Shown here: positions 1 through 7,067 of the stretch, piece by piece
Layout: each line of letters begins with the position of its first letter
How positions within the stretch are numbered: the first letter of the stretch is position 1
Source: Rhodocyclaceae bacterium
GTDB lineage: Bacteria; Pseudomonadota; Gammaproteobacteria; Burkholderiales; Usitatibacteraceae
Assembly: GCA_020247395.1 (NCBI GenBank)
Contig: JADCJC010000100.1
Location: 1-34,728, forward strand
Direction of reading: 5' to 3'
Length of the DNA stretch: 34,728 nucleotides
The notes under the pieces: model-generated
Told to the model about the DNA's origin: nothing
What the model saw: only the letters and a program-made list of their open reading frames with translations
Databases searched by the model: none
Position numbers and translations under genes: made by a program

Positions 1-148
1 GCGCCAAGTCGATGATTGTTGTGCAGGCGACGGTCTACAATCTGCGGCGCTGGGTAACCTTGGATGCAAGGATAGAGGGGAGGGTGCGTCTAGACAAATC
101 GCCTATTGACGGGCATCTTCAGCTCTTTTTGCCTGAAACTGCCCGTCC

Positions 149-820
149 CTATTGCACTTTTGTGTTCTGGCCGAACAATCTTGGCACGACGAATATCGCC
201 ACCACAACCGCGCATAACTGCGCCGCCATAAACCACGGCGCGTCAGCCGGCCGAATTCCAGCAAACGACTCTGTAAGTGAACGCGCAATCGTTACCGCGG
301 GATTGGCGAAGGACGTCGATGCGGTAAACCAATACGCAGCAGTGATGTAGCAGCCGACCGCATAGGCAATCGCTTCTTCGCGATGTTTCGCCACGCTGGC
401 GATCACCACCAGAAGACCAAGGGTCGCGACAAATTCTGAAAACATCTGCGCTCCGCCACTGCGTACTTTGGTCGAGATTTGTAACACGTCAACAGCGAAC
501 ATGACGTGCGCCGACCAAACACCTACCACTGCGCCGGCAACTTGTGCAACCAGATACGCCGGGACCTCACGCCACCGTAAAGCGCGATTCGCGGCATCCA
601 TCAGTGTGACAACGGGATTGAAGTGCGACGACACCGGGCCAAAGGTCAGGATCAACGCGACAAGACCGGCTCCGGTAGCGATGGTGTTTGCCATTAATGC
701 GATTGCAACATTGCCGCCCGAGAGTCGCTCGGCCATGATGCCGGAACCCACCACGATGGCGAGCAGAAACGCGGTGCCAAGCGCCTCGGCCGCAAGGCGA
801 TGTGGAAGTGAAGATGCCAT
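149..820 (-). CDS. aqpS: MIP/aquaporin channel of the ars operon (AqpS-like)
   Basis: This is a 223-residue integral membrane channel of the major intrinsic protein family. Six hydrophobic segments are visible. The two half-helix signatures are HFNPVVT (about residue 66; NPV instead of the usual NPA) and FANPAVTIARS (about residue 171; canonical NPA with the selectivity-filter Arg). An NPV first box and a place in an ars operon are known features of Sinorhizobium AqpS, which lets arsenite made by ArsC leave the cell down its gradient. The start codon overlaps the arsC stop by one base (TGATG) and has no clear ribosome site of its own, so translation is probably coupled. No arsB or acr3 gene is visible in the 148 bases downstream that remain in the window. 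Channel identity is firm; the arsenite role is inferred from context. Confidence 0.88.
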   Translation of the reverse strand: MASSLPHRLAAEALGTAFLLAIVVGSGIMAERLSGGNVAIALMANTIATGAGLVALILTFGPVSSHFNPVVTLMDAANRALRWREVPAYLVAQVAGAVVGVWSAHVMFAVDVLQISTKVRSGGAQMFSEFVATLGLLVVIASVAKHREEAIAYAVGCYITAAYWFTASTSFANPAVTIARSLTESFAGIRPADAPWFMAAQLCAVVVAIFVVPRLFGQNTKVQ

Positions 821-1350
821 CAGGCTGTGGTTGTTTCGTTGGTACCTGCGGTTGCGGCATCAACGTGAATTTTCTTCAGCGCGTTGGCCAAGGCCAAGTG
901 CTCCAATTTGTCGATGGGCAGGCTAACCAAGAATTGGATGCGGTGTTTGATCGACTGAAAGACCCGTTCGAAGGCAACGCGTTTGGCTTGGTCGTCGCCT
1001 TCCGTATCTGACGGGTCTGGGAAGCCCCAATGCGCGGTGGCTGGATGACCGATCCACACCGGGCAAACCTCACCCGCTGCGTTGTCGCACACGGTAATGA
1101 TGATGTCCATTTCAGGCGCACCAGGTTTCGCAAAATCGTCCCACGACTTGCTTTTGAATACGCTCGGATCAAAGCCCAACTGCGCTACTTTCTCTAGGGC
1201 GAATGGATTCGGCGACGACTTTGGATGACTGCCGGCGCTGAAAGCTTGGAAGCGACCAGCGCCCATTTTGTTCAAAATCGCCTCAGCCATCACCGAGCGC
1301 GCGGAGTTGTGGGTACAAAGAAACAACACGTTGAAAATTCGATCAGCCAT
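820..1350 (-). CDS. arsC: Arsenate reductase, low-molecular-weight phosphatase type
   Basis: This is a 176-residue cytoplasmic enzyme predicted to reduce arsenate to arsenite. The N-terminal P-loop CTHNSAR (CX5R, about residues 11-17) is the LMW tyrosine phosphatase signature. A second cysteine pair lies in TVCDNAAGEVCP (about residues 82-91), as in thioredoxin-coupled ArsC, where these cysteines relay the disulfide. The start at 1350 is chosen because a strong GGAGGAG ribosome site lies five bases upstream and the MADRIFNVLFLC beginning fits the family; an upstream in-frame ATG at 1386 lacks such support. The start overlaps the arsR stop by eight bases (ATGGCTGA). The last 40 or so residues, ending in a Thr/Ala-rich tail, extend beyond the core fold. 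Confidence 0.93.
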   Translation of the reverse strand: MADRIFNVLFLCTHNSARSVMAEAILNKMGAGRFQAFSAGSHPKSSPNPFALEKVAQLGFDPSVFKSKSWDDFAKPGAPEMDIIITVCDNAAGEVCPVWIGHPATAHWGFPDPSDTEGDDQAKRVAFERVFQSIKHRIQFLVSLPIDKLEHLALANALKKIHVDAATAGTNETTTA

Positions 1351-1750
1351 GGCGGCTCCTCCGATTGGACTTGGATGTAGCGCCAATGCCGCATAAGAGC
1401 ATCTGCGGCGACTTCGTTGCCTTCGGTGCGCAGGCCACGGTCGTCGAACACGTCGCCCCGGCGCAACAGTTTTCGGTCAAGTAAGCAATAAGCGCATTCA
1501 TAGTTGAGAAACTGGCGGCATAGATAATCATGCGGCCATTCGGCACCGCAACGATCAGCCCGGCGTTGGCCAGCACTTTGAGATGAAATGACAACGTGGC
1601 GTTTGCTAGCGACAGGCGTTCGGCAATCGCGCCAACATGTAGGCCCCGCGGGCCCGTTGCGACCAACAAGCGGTAGATGCCGAGGCGCGTCTCTTGCGCA
1701 AGCGCTGCCAGCGCGGAAAGTGCTTGTTTGGTGTTTGTCATCGTTTCCAT
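1343..1750 (-). CDS. arsR: ArsR/SmtB-family arsenite-responsive repressor
   Basis: This is a 135-residue winged-helix repressor and the first gene of the ars operon. The helix-turn-helix region covers about residues 39-66 (ERLSLANATLSFHLKVLANA). It lacks the classical CVC metal site of E. coli ArsR in the recognition helix. It instead carries a C-terminal cluster, ENCCAGATC, giving Cys95, Cys96 and Cys101, plus Cys107. That layout resembles the Acidithiobacillus ferrooxidans ArsR type, where three C-terminal cysteines bind As(III). A second ATG at 1741 (METM, fourth residue) is an alternative start. It would give a normal leader if the promoter at 1758-1785 is used. Autoregulation of the operon is expected for the family. 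Confidence 0.92.
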   Translation of the reverse strand: METMTNTKQALSALAALAQETRLGIYRLLVATGPRGLHVGAIAERLSLANATLSFHLKVLANAGLIVAVPNGRMIIYAASFSTMNALIAYLTENCCAGATCSTTVACAPKATKSPQMLLCGIGATSKSNRRSRHG

Positions 1751-1753
1751 GTT

Positions 1754-1785
1754 TCTAGTTTTATCGAAATAATGAAATCTGTCAA
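1754..1785 (-). promoter_or_regulatory. Putative ars promoter and ArsR operator
   Basis: Reading the minus strand, TTGACA (1780-1785) and TAAAAC (1758-1763) are separated by 16 bases. They lie immediately upstream of arsR. Between and around them is an AT-rich imperfect inverted repeat with TTTC/GAAA outer arms (about 1752-1777), as expected for an ArsR/SmtB operator that overlaps the promoter. The -35 match is perfect; the -10 is moderate. Confidence 0.55.
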
Positions 1786-1926
1786 TCTGGGCTAATCTTC
1801 CAGCTAACTCGAATCAAGCTGCCCACAAACTTCTCGCTCAAAATTCAGTCACTTATGCGAAACGGCCCCTTGCTAAATTGATGCGTTTGCTTTCACCATC
1901 ATCCTCCCACAACCAAGAGACTTCTT

Positions 1927-2814
1927 ATGGCCTTTAAATCCTCTAGATTGATTCGGACAGTTTTTTCTGCCACTGCAATCACGATCTTTTCGTTGAGCGT
2001 CGGTGCCCAATCACAAAAGCCACTTGAATTCGGCGTTGGCTTATTCCAGCCGGACAAAGAAAAGAACGACGCAACTTACAAGCCACTCGCCGAATATCTG
2101 TCGAAAAAATTGGGACGTGACGTAAAGCTGCGGACGGTGGATACTTGGGAAGGACTGGCGAAATCGCTAGCTTCCGGGGAAACAGATCTGGCGCTAATGG
2201 GCCCGTGGGGCTACGTGTTGGCCAACCACAATGCGGGGGCCGAGGTGGTATCGACTATCCTTTACCAGGGCAAGCCGGAGTATTTTGCCATTATGATCAC
2301 CAGCCCCAAGAGTGGCATCAACAAGATTGAAGACTTGAAAGGCAAGACCTTTGCCTTTGGCGATAAGGGTTCAACCTCTGGTTTCCTGATTCCATCGCAC
2401 GAATTCTTTAAGCGCGGCATTGAGCCTGAAAGATTCTTCGGCAAGGTGATCAACACCAAACATCAAGCCATCCAGACGCAAGTCACACGCGGCGAACTCG
2501 ACGCCGGTACCGACTACAACCGCAATCGTGACGCAATGATCGAGCAGGGATTGATCAAAGCGGCGGACTCTAAAATCATCTGGACTTCGGCACCGTTACC
2601 GAATGATGCTTTTGCCGTTTCCGCCAACCTTGCGAAAGATAAGGCGTTCACAGAAAAGCTAGCCGCTGCTTTGGAGGAAATAGGTGCGGCGATGAAGTCG
2701 CAGCCAAACCTGTTGCCAAACAACTACACTGGATTTGTCAGCAAGGACAATAAGTACTATGCGCCGATCAAGGACGCTGCTCTAGCGATGGGTTGGTTGC
2801 AACCAAAAAAATAG
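1927..2814 (+). CDS. PhnD-family periplasmic binding protein (phosphate/phosphite/phosphonate type)
   Basis: This is a 295-residue exported solute-binding protein. A signal peptide covers about residues 1-27, with cleavage after SVGA. The mature part follows the PhnD family: an N-terminal beta strand LEFGVGLFQPDKEKN, then MGPWGYVLA (about residue 95) and GDKGSTSGFLIP (about residue 145), the ligand-binding loop of the family. Its PhnE-type permease follows after 79 bases. A purine-rich AAGAGA lies six bases before the start. The gene diverges from arsR across 176 bases. AioX, the arsenite sensor, is a PhnD relative that needs a cysteine; this protein has no cysteine at all, so an AioX-like role is unlikely. 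Ligand is not resolvable from sequence; an oxyanion of phosphorus is most likely. Confidence 0.85.
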   Translation: MAFKSSRLIRTVFSATAITIFSLSVGAQSQKPLEFGVGLFQPDKEKNDATYKPLAEYLSKKLGRDVKLRTVDTWEGLAKSLASGETDLALMGPWGYVLANHNAGAEVVSTILYQGKPEYFAIMITSPKSGINKIEDLKGKTFAFGDKGSTSGFLIPSHEFFKRGIEPERFFGKVINTKHQAIQTQVTRGELDAGTDYNRNRDAMIEQGLIKAADSKIIWTSAPLPNDAFAVSANLAKDKAFTEKLAAALEEIGAAMKSQPNLLPNNYTGFVSKDNKYYAPIKDAALAMGWLQPKK

Positions 2815-2893
2815 AGCCCCGTGATCGGAGCCCACGCTCAGTGCATAACGAGGATCAATTGATATCACTAGCCGGCGAAACCAAGGTGTCGAT

Positions 2894-3832
2894 TTGGCAA
2901 CGAAGATAGCGCAAAGCAACCGGGCTGGTACGGGGGCGTTGTCCGCGACATCGCCTCCTTCAGCGGCACGCCGTGCGCACTTTTCCTCGCGCTGGTCAGC
3001 GACACTGCTTGCGATTTACGCTTTGCTCATTGCCTCGTGTGTGGCCAGCCTGATCTACGCTGGCGACTTTTCGCTTGGCCGCAAGCCTTGGGAGAATTTG
3101 AAATCAACTGCACTAGAGTTATCCGCACCCTCATTTTTCAATGTTTGGTTTGGCAACACCGCACTTGAGTTCCGTAACGACGAAGACCGGCTGCTTCGTA
3201 CCGAAAATCAGCGAGAGACTGAAGCAAAGTATTTGGCCGGTGTTGGCCGTGCCATCTGGACGACATTTCAGATCGCCACGCTGGGCACGCTGTTGGCGGC
3301 GCTACTCGGCGCGCCACTTGGGATCCTCGCGGCGAAGAACATGCGCGCACCACTCACTGTTGCTTGGATGGCACGTCGCATTCTGGACGTCAGTCGATCA
3401 ATTCATACCTTGGTATTCGGCCTGCTGTTGGTCGGGGTGATCGGCCTCGGCCCGATGGCGGGTGTGCTGGCAATTGCACTGCACTCGATGGGAACCTGCG
3501 GAAAGTTGTTTGGTGAGGCCATTGAAGCGCTCGACATGCGTGGCGTGGAAGCAGTCCGTGCCACCGGCGCGACGCCACTCCAAGTGCTGATTTTTGCGGT
3601 TTGGCCGGCACTCATGCCATCCTTTACGTCTAATCACCTCTACCTGTGGGAGTACAACATCCGTGACTCCACTGTGCTCGGGCTGATCGGTGCTGGTGGC
3701 CTTGGGCTGCTGGTATCGGAAGCTGTATCGCTTTTCCAGTGGGGTCGTCTGTCCACACTGCTGATTGCAATCGTCTTGATGGTGATCGCCTTCGACGTGC
3801 TGTCGCGGCGTATTAGACAGTCACTCATTTAG
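2894..3832 (+). CDS. phnE: PhnE-like ABC transporter permease
   Basis: This is a 312-residue inner-membrane permease of the binding-protein-dependent class. There is a membrane segment at about residues 34-57, a long periplasmic stretch, then about five more segments. The EAA loop that contacts the ATPase is visible at about residues 214-240 (ALDMRGVEAVRATGAT followed by a proline-containing ALMPSF). The start is taken as TTG because no in-frame ATG or GTG lies near the N-terminus and an AAGGTG ribosome site stands four bases upstream. It probably forms one operon with the PhnD-type gene. No PhnC ATPase gene is present on either side, so the pair must use an ATPase encoded elsewhere or be incomplete. 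Confidence 0.85.
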   Translation: MATKIAQSNRAGTGALSATSPPSAARRAHFSSRWSATLLAIYALLIASCVASLIYAGDFSLGRKPWENLKSTALELSAPSFFNVWFGNTALEFRNDEDRLLRTENQRETEAKYLAGVGRAIWTTFQIATLGTLLAALLGAPLGILAAKNMRAPLTVAWMARRILDVSRSIHTLVFGLLLVGVIGLGPMAGVLAIALHSMGTCGKLFGEAIEALDMRGVEAVRATGATPLQVLIFAVWPALMPSFTSNHLYLWEYNIRDSTVLGLIGAGGLGLLVSEAVSLFQWGRLSTLLIAIVLMVIAFDVLSRRIRQSLI

Positions 3833-4379
3833 TCAACGCGAGATAACGCGGGCATTTTGAAACCAATGCCTTCCAAAACACGCGCCAGTACCTGACTTTT
3901 CAACGTTCTCAGAACTATTCGGCTGTTGTTGCGCCTCGTCGCGGCCTCTACCTAAGGTTTGCCCGCCACTGGAGGCGGCTCCTGTAGCTCCAGCTTGCTA
4001 CCATCAGGAGCTAATTTTCTGCAGTCAGACTCTTCCACCTTAACCCTTACCCGATCGGGTTCTTCGCGCGACGCCTTCAACAATGCATGCCGATCCTCGA
4101 CACGGTTGTTGACCATCAACCTCGCTCTGCTCGGCTCGAAGTAGGTCGTTTTCTACCGCACCAGCTTCAAGGCCCGCACCTGCACCAAGTTTCCAATACG
4201 CATTTGAAGGTCCGGCAGTCATGGAATTCAACTTCGACCAACAAAACTGTCGGCAGTATTGTCGATTGGCGCGCCGTTTTTGCCGATTCATCGCAATCTG
4301 ATCGTAAATTCGCGACAAGAAACTTAAAGTCACCACATCAGCAACGCCACAACACTAGCCGAACCCAAAGGAAAACACC
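3833..4379. other. 547-base intergenic stretch with a possible decayed minus-strand ORF
   Basis: No intact plus-strand gene is evident between phnE and the first micro-protein gene. The left part has a weak hairpin after phnE (GGCATT/AATGCC, 3851-3870) without a T-run. On the minus strand, 3952-4203 reads as one frame of good composition interrupted by a single TAG codon (entered separately). The last 60 bases are the conserved leader of the micro-protein gene. Confidence 0.5.
3952..4203 (-). pseudogene. Possible small gene or relic with an in-frame amber codon
   Basis: From an ATG at 4203 the frame runs 83 codons to a TAG at 3954-3952 but is broken by one TAG at 4155-4153. Downstream of the amber an ATG at 4116 would give an intact 54-residue protein beginning MVNNRVEDRH and ending ELQEPPPVAGKP. 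The stretch is rich in charged residues (RVRVKVEESD) and looks more protein-like than the alternative frames. I recognise no family. It could be a truncated relic, a short real gene from 4116, or chance. Confidence 0.25.
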
Positions 4380-4592
4380 ATGAACACTACGACAATGAGT
4401 AAAGACAGCACCGGCGGCAACATTCTCCTCGGCGCAATGATCCTCGGCATCGGCGCAGCTTTGTTCAGCGGCATGAATGTACAAGCGCAGGCAGTCAATA
4501 CTCTCACCACCAAAGCAACCGGCGCGGCGCAAACGAAGAGCAACAAAATCCTCAGCGACTCGCTGATCATCACCGCAACACGCCTCAAGTAG
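4380..4592 (+). CDS. Exported micro-protein ending in a TonB-box-like motif, copy A
   Basis: This is a 70-residue protein of no family known to me. After a polar start (MNTTTMSKDSTGG) comes a hydrophobic segment at about residues 15-32, then VQAQA with an AxA signal-peptidase-like site near residue 38. The predicted mature piece is only about 32 residues and ends SDSLIITATRLK. IITATR matches the TonB box of TonB-dependent receptors, including NVVITATR in the receptor at 32515. Copy B at 5609 shares the N-terminal MNxxTxSKD and FSG positions, the AxA site, the terminal TATR box, the leader (CCGAACCCAAAGG then ATG) and a terminator layout. The ribosome site AAAGGAAAA is good. It might present a TonB box in the periplasm. 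A relic of a receptor N-terminus is the main alternative. Confidence 0.7.
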   Translation: MNTTTMSKDSTGGNILLGAMILGIGAALFSGMNVQAQAVNTLTTKATGAAQTKSNKILSDSLIITATRLK

Positions 4593-4656
4593 ACAACGTC
4601 AACTTTGGGAGCGGCCCCGGTGTTGTAGACACAGCGGCATCATGGGACACGGATTA

Positions 4657-4692
4657 AAACGGCGGACCTGTCCGCCGTTTCCTTTTGTTTCT
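4657..4692. terminator. Bidirectional intrinsic terminator after micro-protein A
   Basis: A 10-bp perfect stem (AAACGGCGGA/TCCGCCGTTT, 4657-4666 with 4671-4680) has a four-base loop and is followed on the plus strand by CCTTTTGTTT. On the minus strand it is followed by TTTTAAT, so it can also end transcription of the lipoprotein gene that stops at 4705. Confidence 0.85.
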
Positions 4693-4704
4693 CGTCTATT
4701 TCAA

Positions 4705-5391
4705 TCAAGGTACCACACCTTTACTCAGCCACTGCGGCCAAACCATCACGGTCGCCCCCATCGCGCCTGCCGACGGGTGTCGGGCAAAGATTTCTCGTAG
4801 ACGCTGAGTGTCCCGGCCGCGGGCAAACAAAACTTCAAGCACCGGGCCATCGGCCAATGTGTACCAAGCGCCAACCACCTGATTATCGACAAGCGCCTGA
4901 AGGAAAGCCTTGTCGTTGTTGTCCGCTTCAGTATCCAAAACAAGCGGGGGTCGCGAAATCAGAATAACGCGGCCCTCTTCAATCTGGCGCGGATCAATCA
5001 CCGCCGTATTGAGCGGTTTCTGCGCGATCGCCCGGCTGGCGTTGAGCGTCATATAGCCCTCGCTGACGTACCGGTCAGCCTTGAAGTAACCACGCAAGGT
5101 ATGTAGGTCTGGCGCGTTGAGCACGACGATGCCCCGCTTTAATCCTGTGGGGTCGGTTAGCGGCCCTGCGGCGAGTAACTTCTTCTCTGCGAACAGTTTT
5201 CCAAAATTGGCGAGGTGCCCTTTCTGCATTGCCGCAACCGCATCCTCATCGGTTGGTGTCGGTTTGCCACTCTCAAGAAATACAAACCAATCGCCTTGCG
5301 GGCGCGATATTGCCGATGTGGTTGGTGCGACTTGCGCACAGCCGGATAACAATGCCGCGCACAGCAGTACAAGTATTCGGCCCAATCTCAT
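4705..5391 (-). CDS. Lipoprotein with tandem YCII-like domains
   Basis: This is a 228-residue predicted lipoprotein. The signal peptide ends in the lipobox LLSGC with Cys18 as the acylated residue. The mature part appears to hold two YCII/DUF1330-like (dimeric alpha-beta barrel) units: about residues 33-125 (GDWFVFLESGK, MQKGHLANFGKLF, LLAAGP, GYFKADRYVSEGYM) and a more divergent second unit at about 140-225. YCII proteins are usually small and cytoplasmic, so a membrane-anchored tandem form is unusual. An AGGAGA ribosome site lies seven bases before the start. The gene lies between the two micro-protein genes and is convergent with copy A and divergent from copy B. Substrate and activity are unknown. 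Confidence 0.72.
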   Translation of the reverse strand: MRLGRILVLLCAALLSGCAQVAPTTSAISRPQGDWFVFLESGKPTPTDEDAVAAMQKGHLANFGKLFAEKKLLAAGPLTDPTGLKRGIVVLNAPDLHTLRGYFKADRYVSEGYMTLNASRAIAQKPLNTAVIDPRQIEEGRVILISRPPLVLDTEADNNDKAFLQALVDNQVVGAWYTLADGPVLEVLFARGRDTQRLREIFARHPSAGAMGATVMVWPQWLSKGVVP

Positions 5392-5608
5392 CTTGATTTC
5401 TCCTGATTTTGAAGTGTCGTATCGAAAATACTACTCGCGGCGGGTAAGGTTCGCAGAAAAACAGATTCGAATCATCGCCTGCCGCCTCATTTCACGCCAT
5501 TGTTCTTGCAATTCGTCGGAAGCTGTTTGTAGGAGAAAAATTTGTCAATAAAGTGACGACATCAACAAACGCAATACAAACCACCAACCGAACCCAAAGG
5601 AGAACATC

Positions 5609-5839
5609 ATGAACAACAAAACCATCAGCAAAGATAACGTCGGTAGCACCACACTACTCGCGGGCATGTTCATGACGATCACAGTCGCTATGTTTAGTGG
5701 CAGCGCGGATGCAAAAGCCACCGTCACCACCAGCTTCATTTCGACGGTGCCGTCCAGCGTTCCTGCCACTACCATGGTAGCCAGAGATAGTATTGTAGTC
5801 ACCGCCACGCGGTTTAAGCCAGTGAAGCCGGTTCGCTGA
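5609..5839 (+). CDS. Exported micro-protein ending in a TonB-box-like motif, copy B
   Basis: This is a 76-residue paralogue of the protein at 4380. It has the same plan: a polar N-terminus MNNKTISKDNVGS, a hydrophobic segment at about residues 15-31, and ADAKA with an AxA cleavage-like site near residue 38. A short Thr/Ser/Val-rich mature piece ends RDSIVVTATRFKPVKPVR. DSIVVTATRF is very close to the start of mature BtuB-type receptors (DTLVVTANRF in E. coli), but the protein stops seven residues later with a basic KPVKPVR tail. The AAAGGAGAA ribosome site lies five bases before the ATG. The gene has its own strong terminator and is monocistronic. Role unknown; a free TonB-box peptide is a hypothesis. 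Confidence 0.7.
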   Translation: MNNKTISKDNVGSTTLLAGMFMTITVAMFSGSADAKATVTTSFISTVPSSVPATTMVARDSIVVTATRFKPVKPVR

Positions 5840-6143
5840 GGCGCGGTCCCGGTAGTTTAGTAACTCAAGGTTCAGCGGCAACAAACTTGGCAGACTATCT
5901 AAACGGCGAACTTCGGTTCGCCGTTTTGTTTGGTGAGCGAGCTATCAGTGCCGATTCCGTACGCGCGATGCCTTTGTCGCCTGCCATTGCATGATCAATC
6001 AATTGACGAACTCAAAAAATGATCAGCAGGCGGAGTCGGGATGGAATGGGTGCACCGGTACAAGCCAGCAAGAAGCCGCTGGGGTTTAAATCAAGCACAC
6101 TTACTGGGCATCACGCAAAAAAAGGCTCGGCAGCATCAAGCTT
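5840..6143. other. Intergenic trailer with two hairpins, no gene seen
   Basis: The first 90 bases are the trailer and terminator of micro-protein B. Farther right is an imperfect inverted repeat: CGCCTGC (5978-5984) and TGATCA (5992-5997) pair with TGATCA (6020-6025) and GCAGGCG (6026-6032), with a seven-base bulge. I see no coding frame. Confidence 0.6.
5902..5930 (+). terminator. Intrinsic terminator after micro-protein B
   Basis: A 10-bp perfect stem (AACGGCGAAC/GTTCGCCGTT, 5902-5911 with 5916-5925) is closed by the very stable TTCG tetraloop and followed by TTGTTT. Its AACGGCG base is shared with the terminator of copy A, suggesting that gene and trailer were duplicated together. Confidence 0.9.
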
Positions 6144-7067
6144 CTAGCGCTGCGTAGGGACGCGGGTGCTGTGAGGATACTGCACAAAATCTTTGAATCC
6201 TGATGCGAGCAGGTGGTCGAGGGGAATCGCGTTTGTCGGGTGCTCAACCGAATCTGTGCTCCAAACTGTTGTGATGCCTGAGGCTGCCAATTCAGCGCCT
6301 ACCTCATCACCATACAGCGCGTGTACCACCGCCGCGTCAACTCGTGCCGCGCCTTTTGCAGTACATTCGCGCGCGGCTGACATTAGGGTTGAGCCAGAGC
6401 TAACGATGTCATCAACGAGAACCACGTTTGCACCAGCAAGACTGATCTCTGGTAACACCACAGTCGTTGCACGGTCCGCATGTCGTTCTTTGTGACACAC
6501 GGCAAACGCACACCCTGCGGCGGTCGCAGCAACGCTAACCCATTGCTTGGACTCGGCATCAGGGCCAATTAGCACGATTGAGCGGCCCTGCGCGCTCAGA
6601 AACCGCCCAATCGCGGCTGCCGCAGACAGGGCAATCGCACGTTTAACAGGTACTGCATCTGCCAGCCGATGAACGCGATGCAAGTGCGGGTCAACGGTAA
6701 GCACCGCATCGAAATGCTGTGCTAGCCATTCACCAATGATGGTTTGGCTAACGGCCTCACCCGGCAAAAACGCGGTATCTTGCCGCATGTAACAGAGGTA
6801 CGGGGCAACCAACGTCAGATGCTTGACGCCGCTCCGACGCGCAGTCTTTGCCGCGAGCAACAACTCGACAAGTTTTGCGTTCGGGTTATTCAGCGACTGA
6901 TAGATGGCCAGATGCTGAGGTAGAACTGGGGGCAGGGTAATCCGCGTTTCGCCGTCGGGAAACTGGTGCCGCGCGATAGTTGCGAAGCCGGCCCCGACTG
7001 CGACCGCGAAACGACTCGCGCATACGGCGTCAGCGGAGAACCCGATGACCATCACCTTGGTTTTCAT
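6144..7067 (-). CDS. Divergent ribose-phosphate pyrophosphokinase (PRPP synthetase-like)
   Basis: This is a 307-residue protein of the Prs family. Visible family landmarks are FPDGETRI (the FxDGE motif, about residue 37), [10 protein letters not shown] (about 88-97; compare PYFGYARQDR), [14 protein letters not shown] (about 122) and the PRPP-binding loop [18 protein letters not shown] (about 215-232). Prs makes PRPP from ribose-5-phosphate and ATP; type I phosphoribosyltransferases share the loop. The sequence departs clearly from housekeeping Prs: the ATP-site RQDRR becomes RQDTA. It is therefore probably a specialised paralogue. The start overlaps the stop of the phosphorylase gene by four bases (ATGA), which implies translational coupling and a shared pathway. 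Confidence 0.82.
   Translation of the reverse strand: MKTKVMVIGFSADAVCASRFAVAVGAGFATIARHQFPDGETRITLPPVLPQHLAIYQSLNNPNAKLVELLLAAKTARRSGVKHLTLVAPYLCYMRQDTAFLPGEAVSQTIIGEWLAQHFDAVLTVDPHLHRVHRLADAVPVKRAIALSAAAAIGRFLSAQGRSIVLIGPDAESKQWVSVAATAAGCAFAVCHKERHADRATTVVLPEISLAGANVVLVDDIVSSGSTLMSAARECTAKGAARVDAAVVHALYGDEVGAELAASGITTVWSTDSVEHPTNAIPLDHLLASGFKDFVQYPHSTRVPTQR

Noticed and set aside
12-350. Plus-strand open frame of 112 codons
   Set aside because: It runs antisense through the aquaporin gene, whose family motifs are clear; its composition is that of a shadow frame.
1927-2814. AioX-like arsenite sensor role for the PhnD-type protein
   Set aside because: The AioX type depends on a cysteine for arsenite, and this protein has none; no sensor kinase gene is nearby.
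5117-5551. Plus-strand open frame of 144 codons
   Set aside because: It is antisense to the start of the YCII-like lipoprotein and runs on into the leader of micro-protein B. It has no ribosome site or recognisable domain.
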